From: Daphnia carinata
Lineage: Eukaryota; Arthropoda; Branchiopoda; Diplostraca; Daphniidae
Assembly: GCF_022539665.2 (NCBI RefSeq)
Contig: NC_081338.1
Span: forward strand, 4,773,679 to 4,837,678
DNA length: 64,000 nucleotides
Direction of reading: 5' to 3'
The position numbers were made by a program, and so were the translations under genes. Shown here piece by piece: positions 1 through 14,300 of this stretch (within the stretch, counting starts at the first letter, position 1; every line of letters begins with the position of its first letter). The notes beneath the pieces are model-generated. The model saw only the letters and a list, made by a program, of their open reading frames with translations, was not told the origin of the DNA and searched no databases.

Positions 1-205
1 CACCAGCGGCGGCACTACTACTGGATAATTGCGGATGGACGGGCACTGAACTGAAGTTGAAACTGGCCACACCATTAAAGTTTTGGTGATGGTGATGATG
101 TGGATGGTGAACAACAGGGTGATGGTGATGATGTCCGACCAGGAAGCTTTGGTTCCGCTTGTGGAAACCGTGATCCATCACAGAGGCGCTCAAGGCAGCA
201 GTCAT
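1..205 (-). CDS. Partial N-terminal exon of a histidine-rich protein
   Basis: Reading the minus strand from the ATG at 205-203, the frame stays open for 68 codons to the left edge of the window. The protein begins MTAALSASVMDHGF and contains two His blocks (HHHHH and, after PVVHHP, HHHHH) made of CAT/CAC codons, followed by a Ser/Ala-rich stretch. Such low-complexity His/Ser/Ala N-termini are typical of arthropod developmental transcription factors, but no DNA-binding domain lies within the window, so the identity is unknown. The frame is also open upstream of this ATG, so the start could be an internal Met or could lie in an earlier exon. A pyrimidine repeat lies about 100 bp upstream. The long gene-free stretch to the right would be its upstream region. 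Confidence 0.55.
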   Translation of the reverse strand, partial: MTAALSASVMDHGFHKRNQSFLVGHHHHHPVVHHPHHHHHQNFNGVASFNFSSVPVHPQLSSSSAAAG

Positions 206-298
206 GCTCGCGCTAGGACACCCAACACTCGAATAATGCCTTGCGCAGCAGGACTCGCTCTCTTGGTCTAGTCTGTCTTTCAGCTATCGCTGCTGGGT

Positions 299-302
<4 letters not shown>

Positions 303-332
<30 letters not shown>
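303..332. repeat. (CT)n microsatellite
   Basis: About 15 CT units, followed by a T-rich tract. It sits about 100 bp upstream of the minus-strand His-rich start codon, so on that strand it is a (GA)n tract in the putative promoter or 5' leader. GAGA-factor-type binding is possible but unproven. Confidence 0.9.
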
Positions 333-335
<3 letters not shown>

Positions 336-652
336 TTTTTTTTTTTCCTGTGTTGGGCTTCGCTTTTTTTTTTGCTTTCTATCCAACCCCCCCTTTTCTT
401 TTTATTTTTCTCCATGTTTTTCCCTTTTTTTTTTTTTTTTTACCTTTCTATTCGTTCTCGCAGTCGAGTTCCTAACACGACCAGTTTCTATTGGTTCGTG
501 TACCGTCCTCGGCCATTGCCAGCTCTCCTGGTAAGCCAATCCTATTCATCGAGCACCGCCTTCTTCGGCCAGAACAGCGCCCCGAAAGGTCTGCACGCCA
601 CCCCTTGGTACCGTAACAGGATCCAATAGCTATTCACGCTTTATTTTTTGTT

Positions 653-676
653 GGGGGGGGGGGGGGGGGGGGGGGG
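653..676. repeat. 24-base poly(G) run
   Basis: An uninterrupted G run of 24 bases. Runs of G this long are far rarer than the A/T runs elsewhere in the window. It could fold as a G-quadruplex, or its length could be inaccurate in the assembly. Confidence 0.9.
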
Positions 677-1741
677 CCTCCTTCCCTTTTTTTTTTTTTT
701 TTTAGTTTGCCTTTGTTGTGGTTTGATCCCGTAAATTTCACCTATACGTCCGCACACGCGGCCAATTCGATTGGATTAAGTGCACTTCATCAGATTTTCT
801 TTTTCTGTATATAGCGTTCTTTTTCATCAGCTTTAAAGTGATGTCCTCCCGTATTTTGCCCGCAATCAATGAGGGGAAATCGAAGCACAGGGCCTTTGAA
901 TTGTTTTTTTTTTTTTTCAGGTCGATGGAACGTGAACTCTACGTAGACATTTTGAAAAGACTTTCGTGATTCGCGTTTATTTTAAATAATCGACCGGTAG
1001 ACTCGGCCAGACGTCGCTACGAGATGATGTCCATTGAATCAAAGAAACAATTGTGTTTGTACAGCGTGAATAACCCGTGCACGTGAAACTGAGGGCTGTG
1101 TGAAAGCGAGTACTGATTACATATATACTGTAACAAAGCTGAGGCTATAGATCACGGCAATTGGCTATCGACAAGTTCATTCACGCAGTGTTCACATCGT
1201 TCACCTTGCGTTCGTATCTTGTTGGCATTTGCACCTGCGCTTCGCCATTGCAACGTTCTTCAACGCGTGCAGCGTGGACGAGTGCGTGAAAGACCTTCAA
1301 TACATACTCATTATATCACGTTTTGTCTGTTGTTCTTTTTGATGGAATGACAAATACAGGTACATCCCCCCCCCTAGTTACAATGCCATATATACCTGAC
1401 AGAGTATCTCTTAGCTTTTGTTTCATAACTGCGCACGCATTAGCCACATGATAATCACATAAAGACTTTGGCTTCAATTCATTTTCATTAGAGCCAAGTC
1501 TTCGAATGCGACGCAGTTTGAAACACCTCAAAACGTCGAAGGCTTTATTCGCTATCAGGCGTCTATTTCACAAGTGGGTCTGTAGGGGACGCCTAAAAAC
1601 ACGTCGTGCCAAGTGAAAAATAGTGGCACCAGCATATCCAACACAAAAAGCAAAGCAGGTGCCAATAAATATGCTGGGCATTCGTGACACTATTCGTTCG
1701 TCGTAACACTCCAAGTGGAACATGTAAAATCAAGACTGATT

Positions 1742-1768
1742 ACACACACACACACACACACACACACA
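1742..1768. repeat. (CA)n microsatellite
   Basis: About 13 uninterrupted CA units. Confidence 0.9.
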
Positions 1769-2319
1769 AATTTGCGTGTTTCATTTGCCCACTATCGTCC
1801 TATACGCTATATTATACGAAACAAAAAGCCACGATCGACCAATAATAATGCGCCATTCGTGAAACTTACGTATCACATAGCAATGCGATATTATTCAGAA
1901 AAGAAAAAAAGAAAAGAAAAAAAAAGAAAGGCATGACTATGTATACATTAAATGCAATATTATAAATCAAATGAAGGAAGAAACACTGCAGGAGTCGAGA
2001 TTTCTTGGGTTAGAGTTGACAGTGGGGGTCCGGGCAAGAATGCGTCTTGGCTATTTGAAACAACGTGTTGCATCTATAGAGAGAGAGAAGCGTATAGGTC
2101 TTTTTTCTTTAAACAGGGGCTTTCTGCCTTTTTCGCCGTGGATATATATATATATATATATGTAGAATGCTCCTTGTATATATAGTTTATATTCCGCTCT
2201 ATACCTTTGCTTTTTTTTTTTTTCTTTTTTTCTAAATTCTTTTGACTTCATGGGCATTTTTTTACTGCTATATGCCTTGTGCTATGTGTCCCCCGCTGGC
2301 TTTGACTATAATTCCAATT

Positions 2320-2323
<4 letters not shown>

Positions 2324-2352
<29 letters not shown>
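2324..2352. repeat. (CT)n microsatellite
   Basis: About 14 CT units inside an otherwise AT-rich stretch. A (TA)n run at about 2,141-2,161 lies just upstream. Confidence 0.9.
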
Positions 2353-2357
<5 letters not shown>

Positions 2358-5300
2358 CGTATTCTTGTCTGTGTTTCCCGATGTCAGCCCACAACGAACA
2401 CAGCAATAACTATCATCGACCAAGCATTCCTCCAAAGTGTGACATGGGTATGTATATGTATATATATATGCATATAGATGTATGCACGGGACTGCGTGCC
2501 TTTAAATACTTTCCAGAGAGAGACAGTAGATAATCAATGAGCGCATAGTCCGATCGTATGCGCATTTGACACGAGTCGCATAACTCGTGTGTCCTACACG
2601 TTCAGAGTTTTTAATTATTTAGGCCTGGATGATGCGATCAAACAAATTGGCCGCTTGATGAAAAGGGACGTACGAATCGTTTGTAAAAGATTTGAATGGA
2701 GCTATAAAATATGGTTGTACGAGGCGTCGTGCAGTGCTGTGCAACATACTCGATCGCACTGAAGGAGTCCCCCCCCCTTTCTTTTTATGTGTGCTAGAAA
2801 TAATAAATTTCGCTAAATATTGACGTCCAATTGACAAAACATTGAGTTCCACCCATTGGGCGCAAATGATTCGAGTTTGTAAAGGGCCTAAGTTTCACGT
2901 GATATAAAGACCAGTGAGGGATCTGCGCGAGTCGTTATCAACCATGCATGTCTCATTCATATTTCGCCAATGACCTGATTACAAGCAGGCAATGAACTGT
3001 ATGCAGATCACAATGAAATTAAAAGGCTTGCAAAAAAAACAAAACAAATGCCATCTATTACAGTACATACTGAGAGAACAAGTAAAAAGGCCTTATAGCC
3101 ACATCACCTGAATCCGGATTATTTTTTTTTTCCATTTTTTAAATATCATATAAATACATGGAGTATAGGCTAACGATAAATTTTTTATTTATTCTGTTAT
3201 TATGCGTATTCGTAACAGTAATGGTTGGAATGGGTCTTCGTGAAGACCACCTGGAGAGGCGGGATAGAAGTAGACCTCCCACAGTGATTGGGTCCATACC
3301 TCATTCCCCATTGGCCAATGGCACAAAGAGCTGCTCTGAGGTGCCTCCAAATGTGCCCTGCTGTGGGACAATGGGAACATAAAATCCACAGCAATCATAT
3401 ATATACGTAATACGAAAAAAAAAAAAAAGGAAAATGCGGATGGAACACAAAAAAAAAAGGGGTAAGAAACAAAAAGGATAATGTAAAAACAGATGAAAAA
3501 AAAATAAAGGGCCTTTCCCCCCTTTAATATAATTTTTTTTTTCCTCTGTTCAACATTTATGTGGTTACAGGTAAGTATATAGTGGCAGTAGAAACTTTAA
3601 TGGCCTACACTTCAATCACCCACAGTTGAATCTACGCAAAGGGCCTTTGCCACAAATGAATATTCCGAAATGAGATCGTCTCTTTATAGGCTCATGGACA
3701 TTGCGAAAAAGGACGGACGTGAATCAATGCGTCCCTTAGTGGCCGTGAGGGTGTGAGCGGCTATGTCCTTCCATAACATCCTGCCGATCTCTTGCAAAAA
3801 TACAAACGTGACGTTAAAAGCCCCGAGTGACGAGAAACACTGACGGCGTGTTAAGCGCTGGAAATAGCAAACGTACACGCGTTTTCACGCTCCGGAATAA
3901 CCCACCTCTATTTCGACGGACCCCCGGCTGTTTCACACACTTAGGGCTGAGGAGGTCGTTCCAGCTTTGGAAGAGCACACACACAAGTAGTGACCCCCCT
4001 CGCATCTTTCAATAAGTGTTTGCTCTTCATATACCTGAGTCGTTCAAAAGCCTGCCATCCGAATGTGTCATTCCTTCAATAGGTACGTGTTGATCAATCG
4101 TCGTGACACTCAAGTTCGTGTCCTCTAGAGACTTTGGTGTTCCCGGAAGTTCTTGGTTCCCCCCTTTGGCTGGTCACTCGTACATAGAAGTCCGGAGACA
4201 ACAGATGTTAGCAGTCAGTTCCAAAACTTCCTCCTATTCCTAAACTATTCTGAACATCGCGAAAAAAAAAATGTCCAAGTTCTAAATACACATATATAGT
4301 GTTTTAAAAGAAAGACGTTGAAATTCGAAACGGGCAGGCGAGGTTCCGGCTCATATCCACGCATATATGTATACTATCATTATAAGATGTTCCTTTTTAG
4401 GGTCTGTCACTCGACAAGAGTCGCCCCCCTTCCCCCGTCCTCAGAAAGGCAGTTCATGTAGAATCGAATTTCTTCACAGATGACTTGACGAAATCTAAAC
4501 ACATCTCTTCTCACAACTCATTTGTCGCCTCCTGATGTTCTTTTTTGTGTGTGTGTGTGTGTGCCAGAAGATCAAATGACTTTTATATAGCATCACAGAC
4601 TATATATACTCTGCAGATCGAAATCAGTGTCATTTCCAGGACAGAGAGGGTTTGCTTTAATAATGAATGAGAGTCAATACAATTGACGTGTCCCTCTTGA
4701 TATGAGAAAAAAAAAAAAAAAAAAAAAAGAAAATGCTGTTTCATTATAGACAGACCACACACACAAGACATTATAGATCCTTTGCTATATGCTGGCTGGA
4801 AAGCAACGTGTCTTGTATACGGTACGTTAGTATCAACCGCAAAATGGCTGCGGCAGTCAATTGCACCCCATATACTCGGTTGATTTTTATGGCCTAGTTT
4901 ATGCAGCAGGGGGTTTCGTTATTGTTTTTTCTTTTTCTTTTTCTTTTTTTCAGCACCGTTCGCCTAAGGTATTGGAACACGCGGGAGAACTGTCGTCGCC
5001 TGCGACATAAAATACTGGTTTGAGGTTGAACCGAATTTCGAATCGATTTCCAACCTATATATAACGTGTGCTGTGTAACACAATGCGCACCTTCTTTTTT
5101 GTTTTTGGTTTAATTGACAGGGAAAAGCTTCGAATTTCCCAGGAGCGTCATAACAGAAGCAGAGAGAGAGGGTAACGATCCCAAAATACGATCGTGATAT
5201 ATCCAACAAAGTAGAACAACTTGAAATGCAATTTGCTTTATGACATCACGAGCCTCTTTTAATTCTTTTTCTATGTAAGATAATATACAAAAAAAAAAAA

Positions 5301-8300
5301 AAAAAAATGAAAAGGGCATGTATTGCATTATTCATGGCGAAATTGGGGGATGAATTCTTTTGCCTGTAGATGCGCTCGAAACTTGGAAAACCATCAGTGG
5401 TGTGACTACAAGGAGAGAAATATACGACACCTGTACCTCTCTTTGATTAACGACAAGTTGGTATCCATTTCTTACACAGGTGTTCTTTACTTCACAGCAG
5501 TTGGCCCTTTGTATATCAAGTTCAAACCCTATAGCCAAAGCGAAACCTATGCACATTGTGTGTGTATATATATATATATATATATACACGTATATATAGC
5601 ATTTATATATATATATACAAAGACACAAAGGGTGAACATAGGAGAAGAGGCGGGGGACATTCAACATTTGGAAACGCAGTTAAATGTTAACCCCCATCGT
5701 TCGTTTTTTTTTTTTTTTTTTTTTGAAAGAAAAAAAAAAGGGGGGAAGGTCCTATTGTGTACAGGGGTCTAGCCTCAGCAACACTTTCAGCTGACATGGT
5801 GTCCATCCCCCCTGATTATAAATATCGGAGCATCTCAGCGAGGGGGCCACGCGCAAAACCCCAATCGTTCATCATTCTCTATACCATTTACTCTTTGCTT
5901 CCACTGAGTTTTCTTTTTCTCAAGTTTGGAATGAGAAAGAAAATAGCATTGGAATGAAGGAGGGAAGAAAAAAAAAAGAAAAGGGTAAAAAAGGTTGTCT
6001 CATGTTGTGTCTTCACCATAAATTTGCCCTCCTTCCAGTGGGACATCCCTCGGATATGTTTTGGCTCGCATATCTTGATCATTCCGCATTGTTTTCCCTC
6101 CATTGGTCTATTGAAAAAAAAAAAAAAATTCCATTCTAAAAAGTTTTGTTTCCAATGATGTGTCGATCGACTTGCATTTCAAAAATCTAATGTTTCACGA
6201 ACGTTAGTTTGCGGTTATTGGAATTAGAGCGTCACCAATGTTCCATAAGGACGCTATATAAACGTTAAATGTCTAACCATAAAAATGGTTGATCTGATCG
6301 AAACGAACTCAACTTTAAACTTTATATTTCGAGTCAATCTCATCAACTGTGCAGAGGGTAACAGAAAATGTATGCATTAGAAAGTGGTGGGTATAGATGA
6401 CACTCGATGTGATCTTTCGTTTGTTGGCCTTTTGCCGTACGCGCACAGCAGTTTGAAATACCTGGCGCATTCCCGCCGGTAGGTAGCAAGGATGCGTCAG
6501 GCATTCTTCCGATTCCAAACTGGTATTCCCCTTATACTTTATGCCTCTTTTTTTTTTTCTTTTTTTTTGCCCTCTCCTCCCCTTCATACTGAGAAGAGTT
6601 ACTACCTTTGCCGTATACATACAACGCACCGGAATCTTCTACCTGTTCATCACAACAGTCAAACGTCCTGAATAATGTTCAAACATGTAGTATCCATCTT
6701 TCCTTTTTTACTTGTTCATTCAAAAGTAAGAAATAGTTTCACCTAATCCATTTTTATTTTAGACATTTTCACCATTGCGTTTGGCTGTGTACGCGTTACG
6801 TTCGGTTTTCACGGACGAATAATAAAAGACCCACGCGCATTATCAAAAACATCTTGTGAATACTCATCGTTTAGTAACCGTTGGGTTTTGGAAGTTATGG
6901 TGTGTGTTTATGACGTAAGAGTTTAGGAAGACACTCAAGTCTACACCGCACGTATATACGTAACAGCGTCGTTTAGCTAAAAATAAAAGGACATACGAGA
7001 TTACGTTGGTTAATTCGATGCTAATAAAATGGAGACGAGGTTATAATCGAACGCACGTTTCACTCATAAATAAAGGCCTATGCTCTGGTCATACGGTAAA
7101 TAGAATCTCATCGATTTGAAATGCAAAAGTGCGCAAAGGAAATGAAAAGGATGTCTCAGACTATGCCGACATTTTCACGATCAACATCACATTGTTTCGT
7201 AGGTGACACGCTGGAAGAGCACAGAGCCATGAAGAATGGACCCATTTTCATGTTTTAAAAATAAATTCTCCTTTTCTTTTTACTTTACGGTGAATCATTT
7301 CTTTTGTATTTAAACACCTTTTTATTTTTCTCTTTCTGTGCGTTTTGTAGTTCTCTTTTTTTCCAGTTGTTCTCATGGACTCAAAAAAAGAAAATGTTTT
7401 GTATGATGACAAGGAGCGAGTACGATCGCTATAAAAAAAAAAAAAAAAAAAAACCCGGGGCTCTTCCCCAAAAAAAGAAAAGAGAAAAGGTGTGCAGAGA
7501 AAAAAGCAAAAAAAAAAAAAGAATATAGTTAATCTATTTGTCTGTCCACCTGCGCTCTATATTTCAAGTTGCGGTCTGTCTCAAAGGGAGGTTGAAAAAG
7601 CTCTCCAACAGCGGGGATCCTTTCACCGCCCAATGATTATGTGTAATGCCATGCAGAGCCATTCGGCGCATTCATCGCATTACTGCACCTTCAACCAGCA
7701 ACCAGTTGCACCTGCAACCGGCAGTGTAACAATTGGTTACTCCAGCCCACGCCAATATCCCTCCCCATTTTCTTGAAGACGATGCGGAGGCCGTTTGCGC
7801 ATCTGCTTCGGCCAAAAGAAAATCGTTCGAAAAATCATTTGAGCTTTGATTTTTTTTTTTTTTTTTGGGGCTGACATGTTTCAAACTGCCAACGTGAGCG
7901 TCTACCGTATTGCGTCATTTTGTTTTGTTTCTTCCTTGTTAAGATCGTGTTTTTTTTTTTATGATGAAAGGCAAGACGTCCGGGGAAGAAACTGTTAGAC
8001 CATTAGTCAAGAGGCAAAAATAATAGGAGTCCCCACCAAGTTTGGGTAAACACGAAAGCTGTAAGTGTTGCGCGCAAATAAGCAAAAGTCAGCAGTAGGT
8101 AAAGGGCTGGCTCGTTTCACTCCGGCTTGATAGGCAAGCGGCATTCATCAGCATGTATATACTGGATGTTTGAGGTGATGTGCTGCATGTTAAGTTATAC
8201 TGTGCCAAATGGATTTCAACAGACTTTGCTAAAATCAACACACAACGAGGGGACCTGTCAGCGTGTTGCACAGCTTTAACCCTTCGCCATTTCTTTCGCC

Positions 8301-11300
8301 TTGTGATGGGGGTATCCGTTTTTAGTTTTACGAGCATGCCACTCGTTTGCCTGTCTATAGATCGCTTCGAAATGTTTATCGTTCTCCGACATATTTTGGC
8401 AACGTGCCTGACTTTCAATTTCGTTTCACTTTAGGCCGCCTTCTTTTCCTATGTAGAGTTTGGTCGTTCGAACGTGTTCTATTTTAAACGTATATCGTCG
8501 TAGCCGGGAAGTTGAGTGCGGTTTGTCTATTCGCCTTTGGCATTTGTCCTTTAGCCCTTTCTTCCTGTTTCCTTTCCACGTTGCATTTCCCTATGTGTAC
8601 CAGAGAGAGAGAGAGCACACATAAACGGTATCATTAACTGAATACCCTATATAAATGCTTGTCTGATGAACATTACAAGACATTTCCCTTCTTCAATTTG
8701 GGGAAATTGTTGTTACCTAACGTTGAATTGCTTGGTCGTTATAGTGATGAGGGATCTGGATGTGGACAGTGCAATCATGACAATAAACAGACGATCATCA
8801 GCCTTTCTATAAGAGGGCGAGTCCTGCAAGCCAAATAAATTTGGCGCATTGAAAATGAGCGTGATTTATTCTGGAAATCATTCAGTATCGAAATTACACG
8901 TCCTTAACTCGAGCCATATAATGTAGTGATACAAGAGGATGCCTAACGAACGAAGGCCAAAAATGGATGCAGCGTTCCTACCGTGACTAAAAGCATGGCC
9001 CGTTTGATTTGATTATACGGCAAAATCTCGTTGTGCACAGAATGAAAAAAAAAAAAAAAAAGGAGGGAGTTCCACTAGGGTAAATCTGGGCTGTTGTTAT
9101 CTACAGGATGTATACAAGGACAAGTCTTTTTAGCCCTGCAAATAAACCTCCAAAAAGCTATTGCCAAGCAAATAGAGAAGCGCGTGACGTTAACAAACAC
9201 TCTGGCCCTGCAATTGCATTTCTTACAGTCCGTTCTATAGACTATACATCCTTCTATTAATAGTATACACGAAACGAAAGGGAATAGCTTCTTTAACACC
9301 TTGTTTATCTACTTACCGAATGTTAATAGTATCAAGCATTTTGCTGATTGCTGTACAGGAATGTGTGTGTGTTGGAACATTTCCGTATGGGATGAACATT
9401 ATCGACAAGCCACGTCACGCTGGCCAATGAAACATACGTAGCAGTAAATCTACCACCCAACACACAGACGTGCAGACTAAATATTTAATGATTTTTAGGC
9501 CTCGCAATCAGTCCTTGAAGAATTCTTATTTCTGTAAGGTTGTACGAGAGTGCATGTTGTCACAAACGACTCGTCTATAATGCTCTTATAATTCGTGCAA
9601 ACGTGTGTAGCCTAGCTATCGATTCAACACCCCTAGTTGTAAGTAATGAATTCGTTCGTGAGGGAAAGGTTTTTAGGGGAACATCGTGCACACGGTTTGG
9701 CCTATGCACGAAACAGGTACAGGATATTTTGACAAAAGAAAGAAAAAAACAACATAATTTACGACACGCCAGGCCGGCTTGTCAACTGAATTTACGTCAC
9801 GTTTATGTTTGATCTACAGTGTACGAGTTATGTACACGTCTTTCGAACAAAACTAAAACTATATAAGATCCCGACGGGCATATAATTTCATAGTGTTTTC
9901 GCATCAAATATTTAAAAAAAACAGGGCCGTGTTCAAGTGCATATACATTTCAAGGAGATTGCTGATTATACATATTGGAACGAGACACACCTATGTATTT
10001 CTGGGAGGTGATTCTGGCACGGGCACATACGATGGGTTATAAGCCAAAAAATACCTCAGGAAAAAAAAAAGGAAATTACCATAATTTTGTTTTCCTGGCA
10101 GCGCATTCGCTGCACGAGTATAACGTGTTCTTCGTTCGTTTTGGCCTCTCCAGTTCCCCCTCCGATCTTTTTCCAGCGTCGAAATATCCCCGACGTATAT
10201 AGTAGTTGGTTATATTCTCCGCCCCCACAAAAGGCGGAGCCCCCCCGCTGGGTTAAGCCTCTTGTCGAAAAAAAAAACAAAAAATACAAAAAGAACTCGT
10301 GAGTGGCGTAAAGAGGCAAGAGAGGAGCACCTTAAGGAACCGTAGGAAGGGCCCCAAAGATTATATAAGCACACGCAGCACGCATTCACAGAACTCGAAC
10401 CATATAGACGGTTTGACAGTCCGTCAGTGCGAAACATTTGGACCTCATACTTCTTCTTTGTCGTGTTGTTCTTCTTCATCCTCGACATGTCCGCGCATAA
10501 CGTATTACGCTATTTTTTTTTTGTTTTTTTTTTTGAAAATTCTCTTCTTTTTTTTTAATGTTGTAATCGTTGGTTCAAACTTCAGCATCTTATTCTCTGT
10601 GCTATGCAAAACTACTTTCGAAGAAGAATGATGATGTCGTTGAACGAGGTTGTCCACCGGTTTCTATATACCTTGAAGCAGCACGCAATAAGAGCGATGG
10701 ACGATCTTTTGCCGATTTTTATCGTCTAAATTTGCGTGAACCCGTCACCAAAGGCGATTCGCTATATCCCGCATATAATAATCATCTTTCATTATGATCG
10801 ATCCCATATTTTTCGGGGGTTTTCTTTAAACAGAAGTATATAGGGTCTCATCGTCCGCTTCCATCACGCGAACGATGTGTTGCACTATCGGTTAAAAGCG
10901 ATGCAACGCAGCGTAACAACAGCGTTCTCAACGGGAGCTCCCACTAGGTGCACCGCTCCCGCCAACTAAATGAACATTCATTCAAAAAAGAAAATGATCA
11001 TATTTCGTTTATTGCAAAAAAAAAAAATGATGAAACAAGATTGCGTAAGATGAAACGCTTTTTATCGGTAGTTTGCGTATCGTTTGGATGTTTTCAAAGA
11101 AATTGGTAGTTATACGAAGGACGTCACGTTTACCTGTTATTTATCTACGTCTTCACCGCAAGCTTGTGGCTTTCAACAACGACCAGCACTTGTTTCGAAG
11201 AAGATTAAAAGAAAAATGTTTTACCTTCAATTTTTTTTTTTTTTTTTCTTATGGTTATCTGTTTTTGTGGGAACAGATTCCCTTGTTATTCCCCTTAAAT

Positions 11301-14300
11301 GCTTCTGCTATGGATATATAACTCCTTGCATGAGCTTCTCTATGTTTTACACTTACTACCCTTTTTTTTTTTTTAGAATAAAAAAAAAAAAGGGCTAGGT
11401 TATATAGAAGGCCTTTTTGATGTAGGGTATATATGTATGCACCACCTGAGGTATTGTTGGTCGAATATAGAGGGTACACAAAGGGTTCTTGCGCGATTCA
11501 AAAAAGGCACAGGAAGGAAATAGCCGATGGCCTACGTTAAATTGCTTCATAAATCTGGCTGGCGATGCTATTGTTCGGGCCGGCTATACGGACTTTTGCC
11601 CCCTTCGTAATAACAGCCATGGTGGAACGTCCTATAGCCAATCCGAGGTTTTCTTTTACCAGTTAGACAATTGAGATTCCCGTGTTATTGTCGACGTGAT
11701 ACAAGCCGTGCTGCTTTTTTTTTCTCTCTCTCTCTCTCTCTCCAAGGTCGCCAATGTTCTCAAACACTGCATTCGAGTTTTTTTTTTGTCTGTTATTATT
11801 GTTGTTGTTTTCTTTTGAATTACAAACGCCGACTTGTCACGTCCAGATAAATCATTCACGCTCATTTTTTTTCTATACCAAGTTGGTCTCGCCTTCGAAG
11901 GAGTTGGTTCGATGGACAAACGGCGTATTGGAGCCCGTAGTTGAGAATCATGTTGACCATCTTTCATTGGCCATAAGATAGCAAACAGGTGGGCCTATGT
12001 AATGTTAATTGCAACAAGGTGAAAAACATGCGAGGGATTACATTGTTCACTACATTAATTCACCTGAATTTTTGCATGAGCCGCTTTGTTTTGTTGGTTA
12101 AAAAAAAAAAAATTGCAAGAAAAGATGAATAGAAGGACGATCTGCCCGGCAAAGAAATAAAAAAAAAAAAAAAAAAGCATACATATATAAAAGAATAAAG
12201 AGAAATACATATAGAGAGGCATAGAGGACAAAAGGAATAAGGTGTAAGCCACCACAGAGAAAGGTGCCATTCGTCTAGAGCTCCTGACACACAAAAACTG
12301 AAATGACAAAAGAACTGATAGACTATACGGTGCGTCAGTTGCCTGCTTTTTTTTTTTCTCTCTCTCTCTTTTTCTCATTGTACGACGGTTTCCTTTGATT
12401 TCGATCGGACCGAGTCTATTGTTGGTTGGACTGCCGGTGAGGCGTGATGGTTTTTACTGGTCCCTGCTCCTCTATACAGTAAGTATATACATATAAATAC
12501 TTGCTGTAGATACGCACAGTGTTAGTGTATATATCTGAGAAACGGACCAAATAGGAGGAGAGGGGGGAAAACAGAGAGAGAGAGAATTTCATCTTTTTTT
12601 TTTCATTTTGATGGCCTATTTTTCTCCCACTTCACTATAGTAGATAGGTAGACATTTCGAAAACTAATCCGCACAACGGGATCAAAAGAGAAAAAGGGGT
12701 ATGTCCCCCGTTGTTCGCCGCAACATTTGTCTTTGTCGAACGGAAAATCCCACGTGAAAAGAATAGACAGTTTCTACAGTTTCCTTTTTTTTTTTTTCTA
12801 AAACATAAAATAAAAAATATAGAAAAGAGAAGAAGAAGAAGAAGCACCGGTTTTTTGGGCTGGATTAGTTGTGAAGCTTTGCGACCCTGAAAGGTTTGAA
12901 ACATTAACGAAAAAAAAAAAAAAAAGGAATCCTTGTTTCCTAAGGAGAGTCTTGAGGGAAATTGGCTGAAAAGGTGCGTCTTGTACGCCGATGTTTGTCA
13001 AAACCAACAACCAATTGTTTGCACCTTGTTCTTGTACCGTGTTCTTTCATTCCGTCGGAGATCAAGCATGAGAACGAAATCTTCCAGGCACATTTGTTTT
13101 CGCACCTTTGCTACACTGGAAACATGTTGTCGCAAATGCTAGTCCCCCCCGATTTTGCTTATTGTTACTGGAACACTTCGTTTTCTATGCTTCTACTCGT
13201 CATTTTATTGTTAATCAGCAGGGATCTTGGCATTATAGCGCTTATATATACATCCTATGTTCATAAAAAAAAAACAAAAAAAACAACGCGTTGCAATTGT
13301 TGGCCTCAGCTTCCAGGCATTTCACCGACGCCGTTTGATTGTGGGAAATGAAAACCCACTTTCGTAGCCAAGTGTGACGCAATGGCTGAGCAATCTTTTA
13401 TTATACGCATGATGCATTAGGTTAGCATCGACTTGATTACAAGAATAGAAGAAGCCCATCATCTAGAAGCCGCAATCCATCTTTTCGTGCTCGCCTGACT
13501 TGTCCAGTTGATGTCATCTAATCAACAGCCGTAGGATCGTTGTGAACGAAAGCTAGTCGACGTTCGCGTGTGCGCCTCAACTCCCAACAGTTAATGGAGG
13601 AGAAATCGCTTGCTTATTCATCTAACATTAAAAAAAACAACAACTAAACAAATAGAAAAAAACGGCCCTCTGCCCGTTTCCTTTCTATTCATCTACGATT
13701 ATTTACGATTGGTCACATATATACATCAATGATGCTTTTTTTTTCCTCTTCTTTCCTAGTCTAATGTTTTCTACTGCGTGCTATTTCGATAGAATAACAA
13801 CTCTTTTTTTTTTTCCCCCGTTTGTTTGTTATTACTTTCCTATACAAGCGGAGCGAGCCCTATCTTTAATGCATCCAACCCTTCCATATCGAGCCCCCCT
13901 CTCTTTTTTACCGAGAACATATTCTCTTTTTGTCCGTGTCTGCCATGATGCAAGTATTAACCCATTCTGCTATGATGCATCGGTTCACGTTTTGCCCTCG
14001 CACGTCTATAGGGTCCACCCTCTCGTTCTTGTGTCGCTACTATACATCATATTTCATCTATAGTTGTGGAAACATGGAGGAATTCCGCTTAAAAAAGCAA
14101 ACTTCCCTTTTTGTCCTCGCATTTTGTTGGGGGCCCTGCTGCTGCTGTGTATTAAACTGTTCACGTTTTATAGCGAACACAGTTAAGAAAACAAAAAGAA
14201 ATGTGAAATGGACGAAGCGATATCGATGGCATATTTTGCCCTTTTTTTTTTTTTTTTAAATGTGAGTATTGCAATGGTTGCTAGCATTTCACACTTCGGC

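Noticed and set aside
5323-5772. 149-codon plus-strand open frame
   Set aside because: It crosses a TA/GT microsatellite and a T run that supply poly-Tyr/Ile and poly-Phe. No protein-like character remains outside them.
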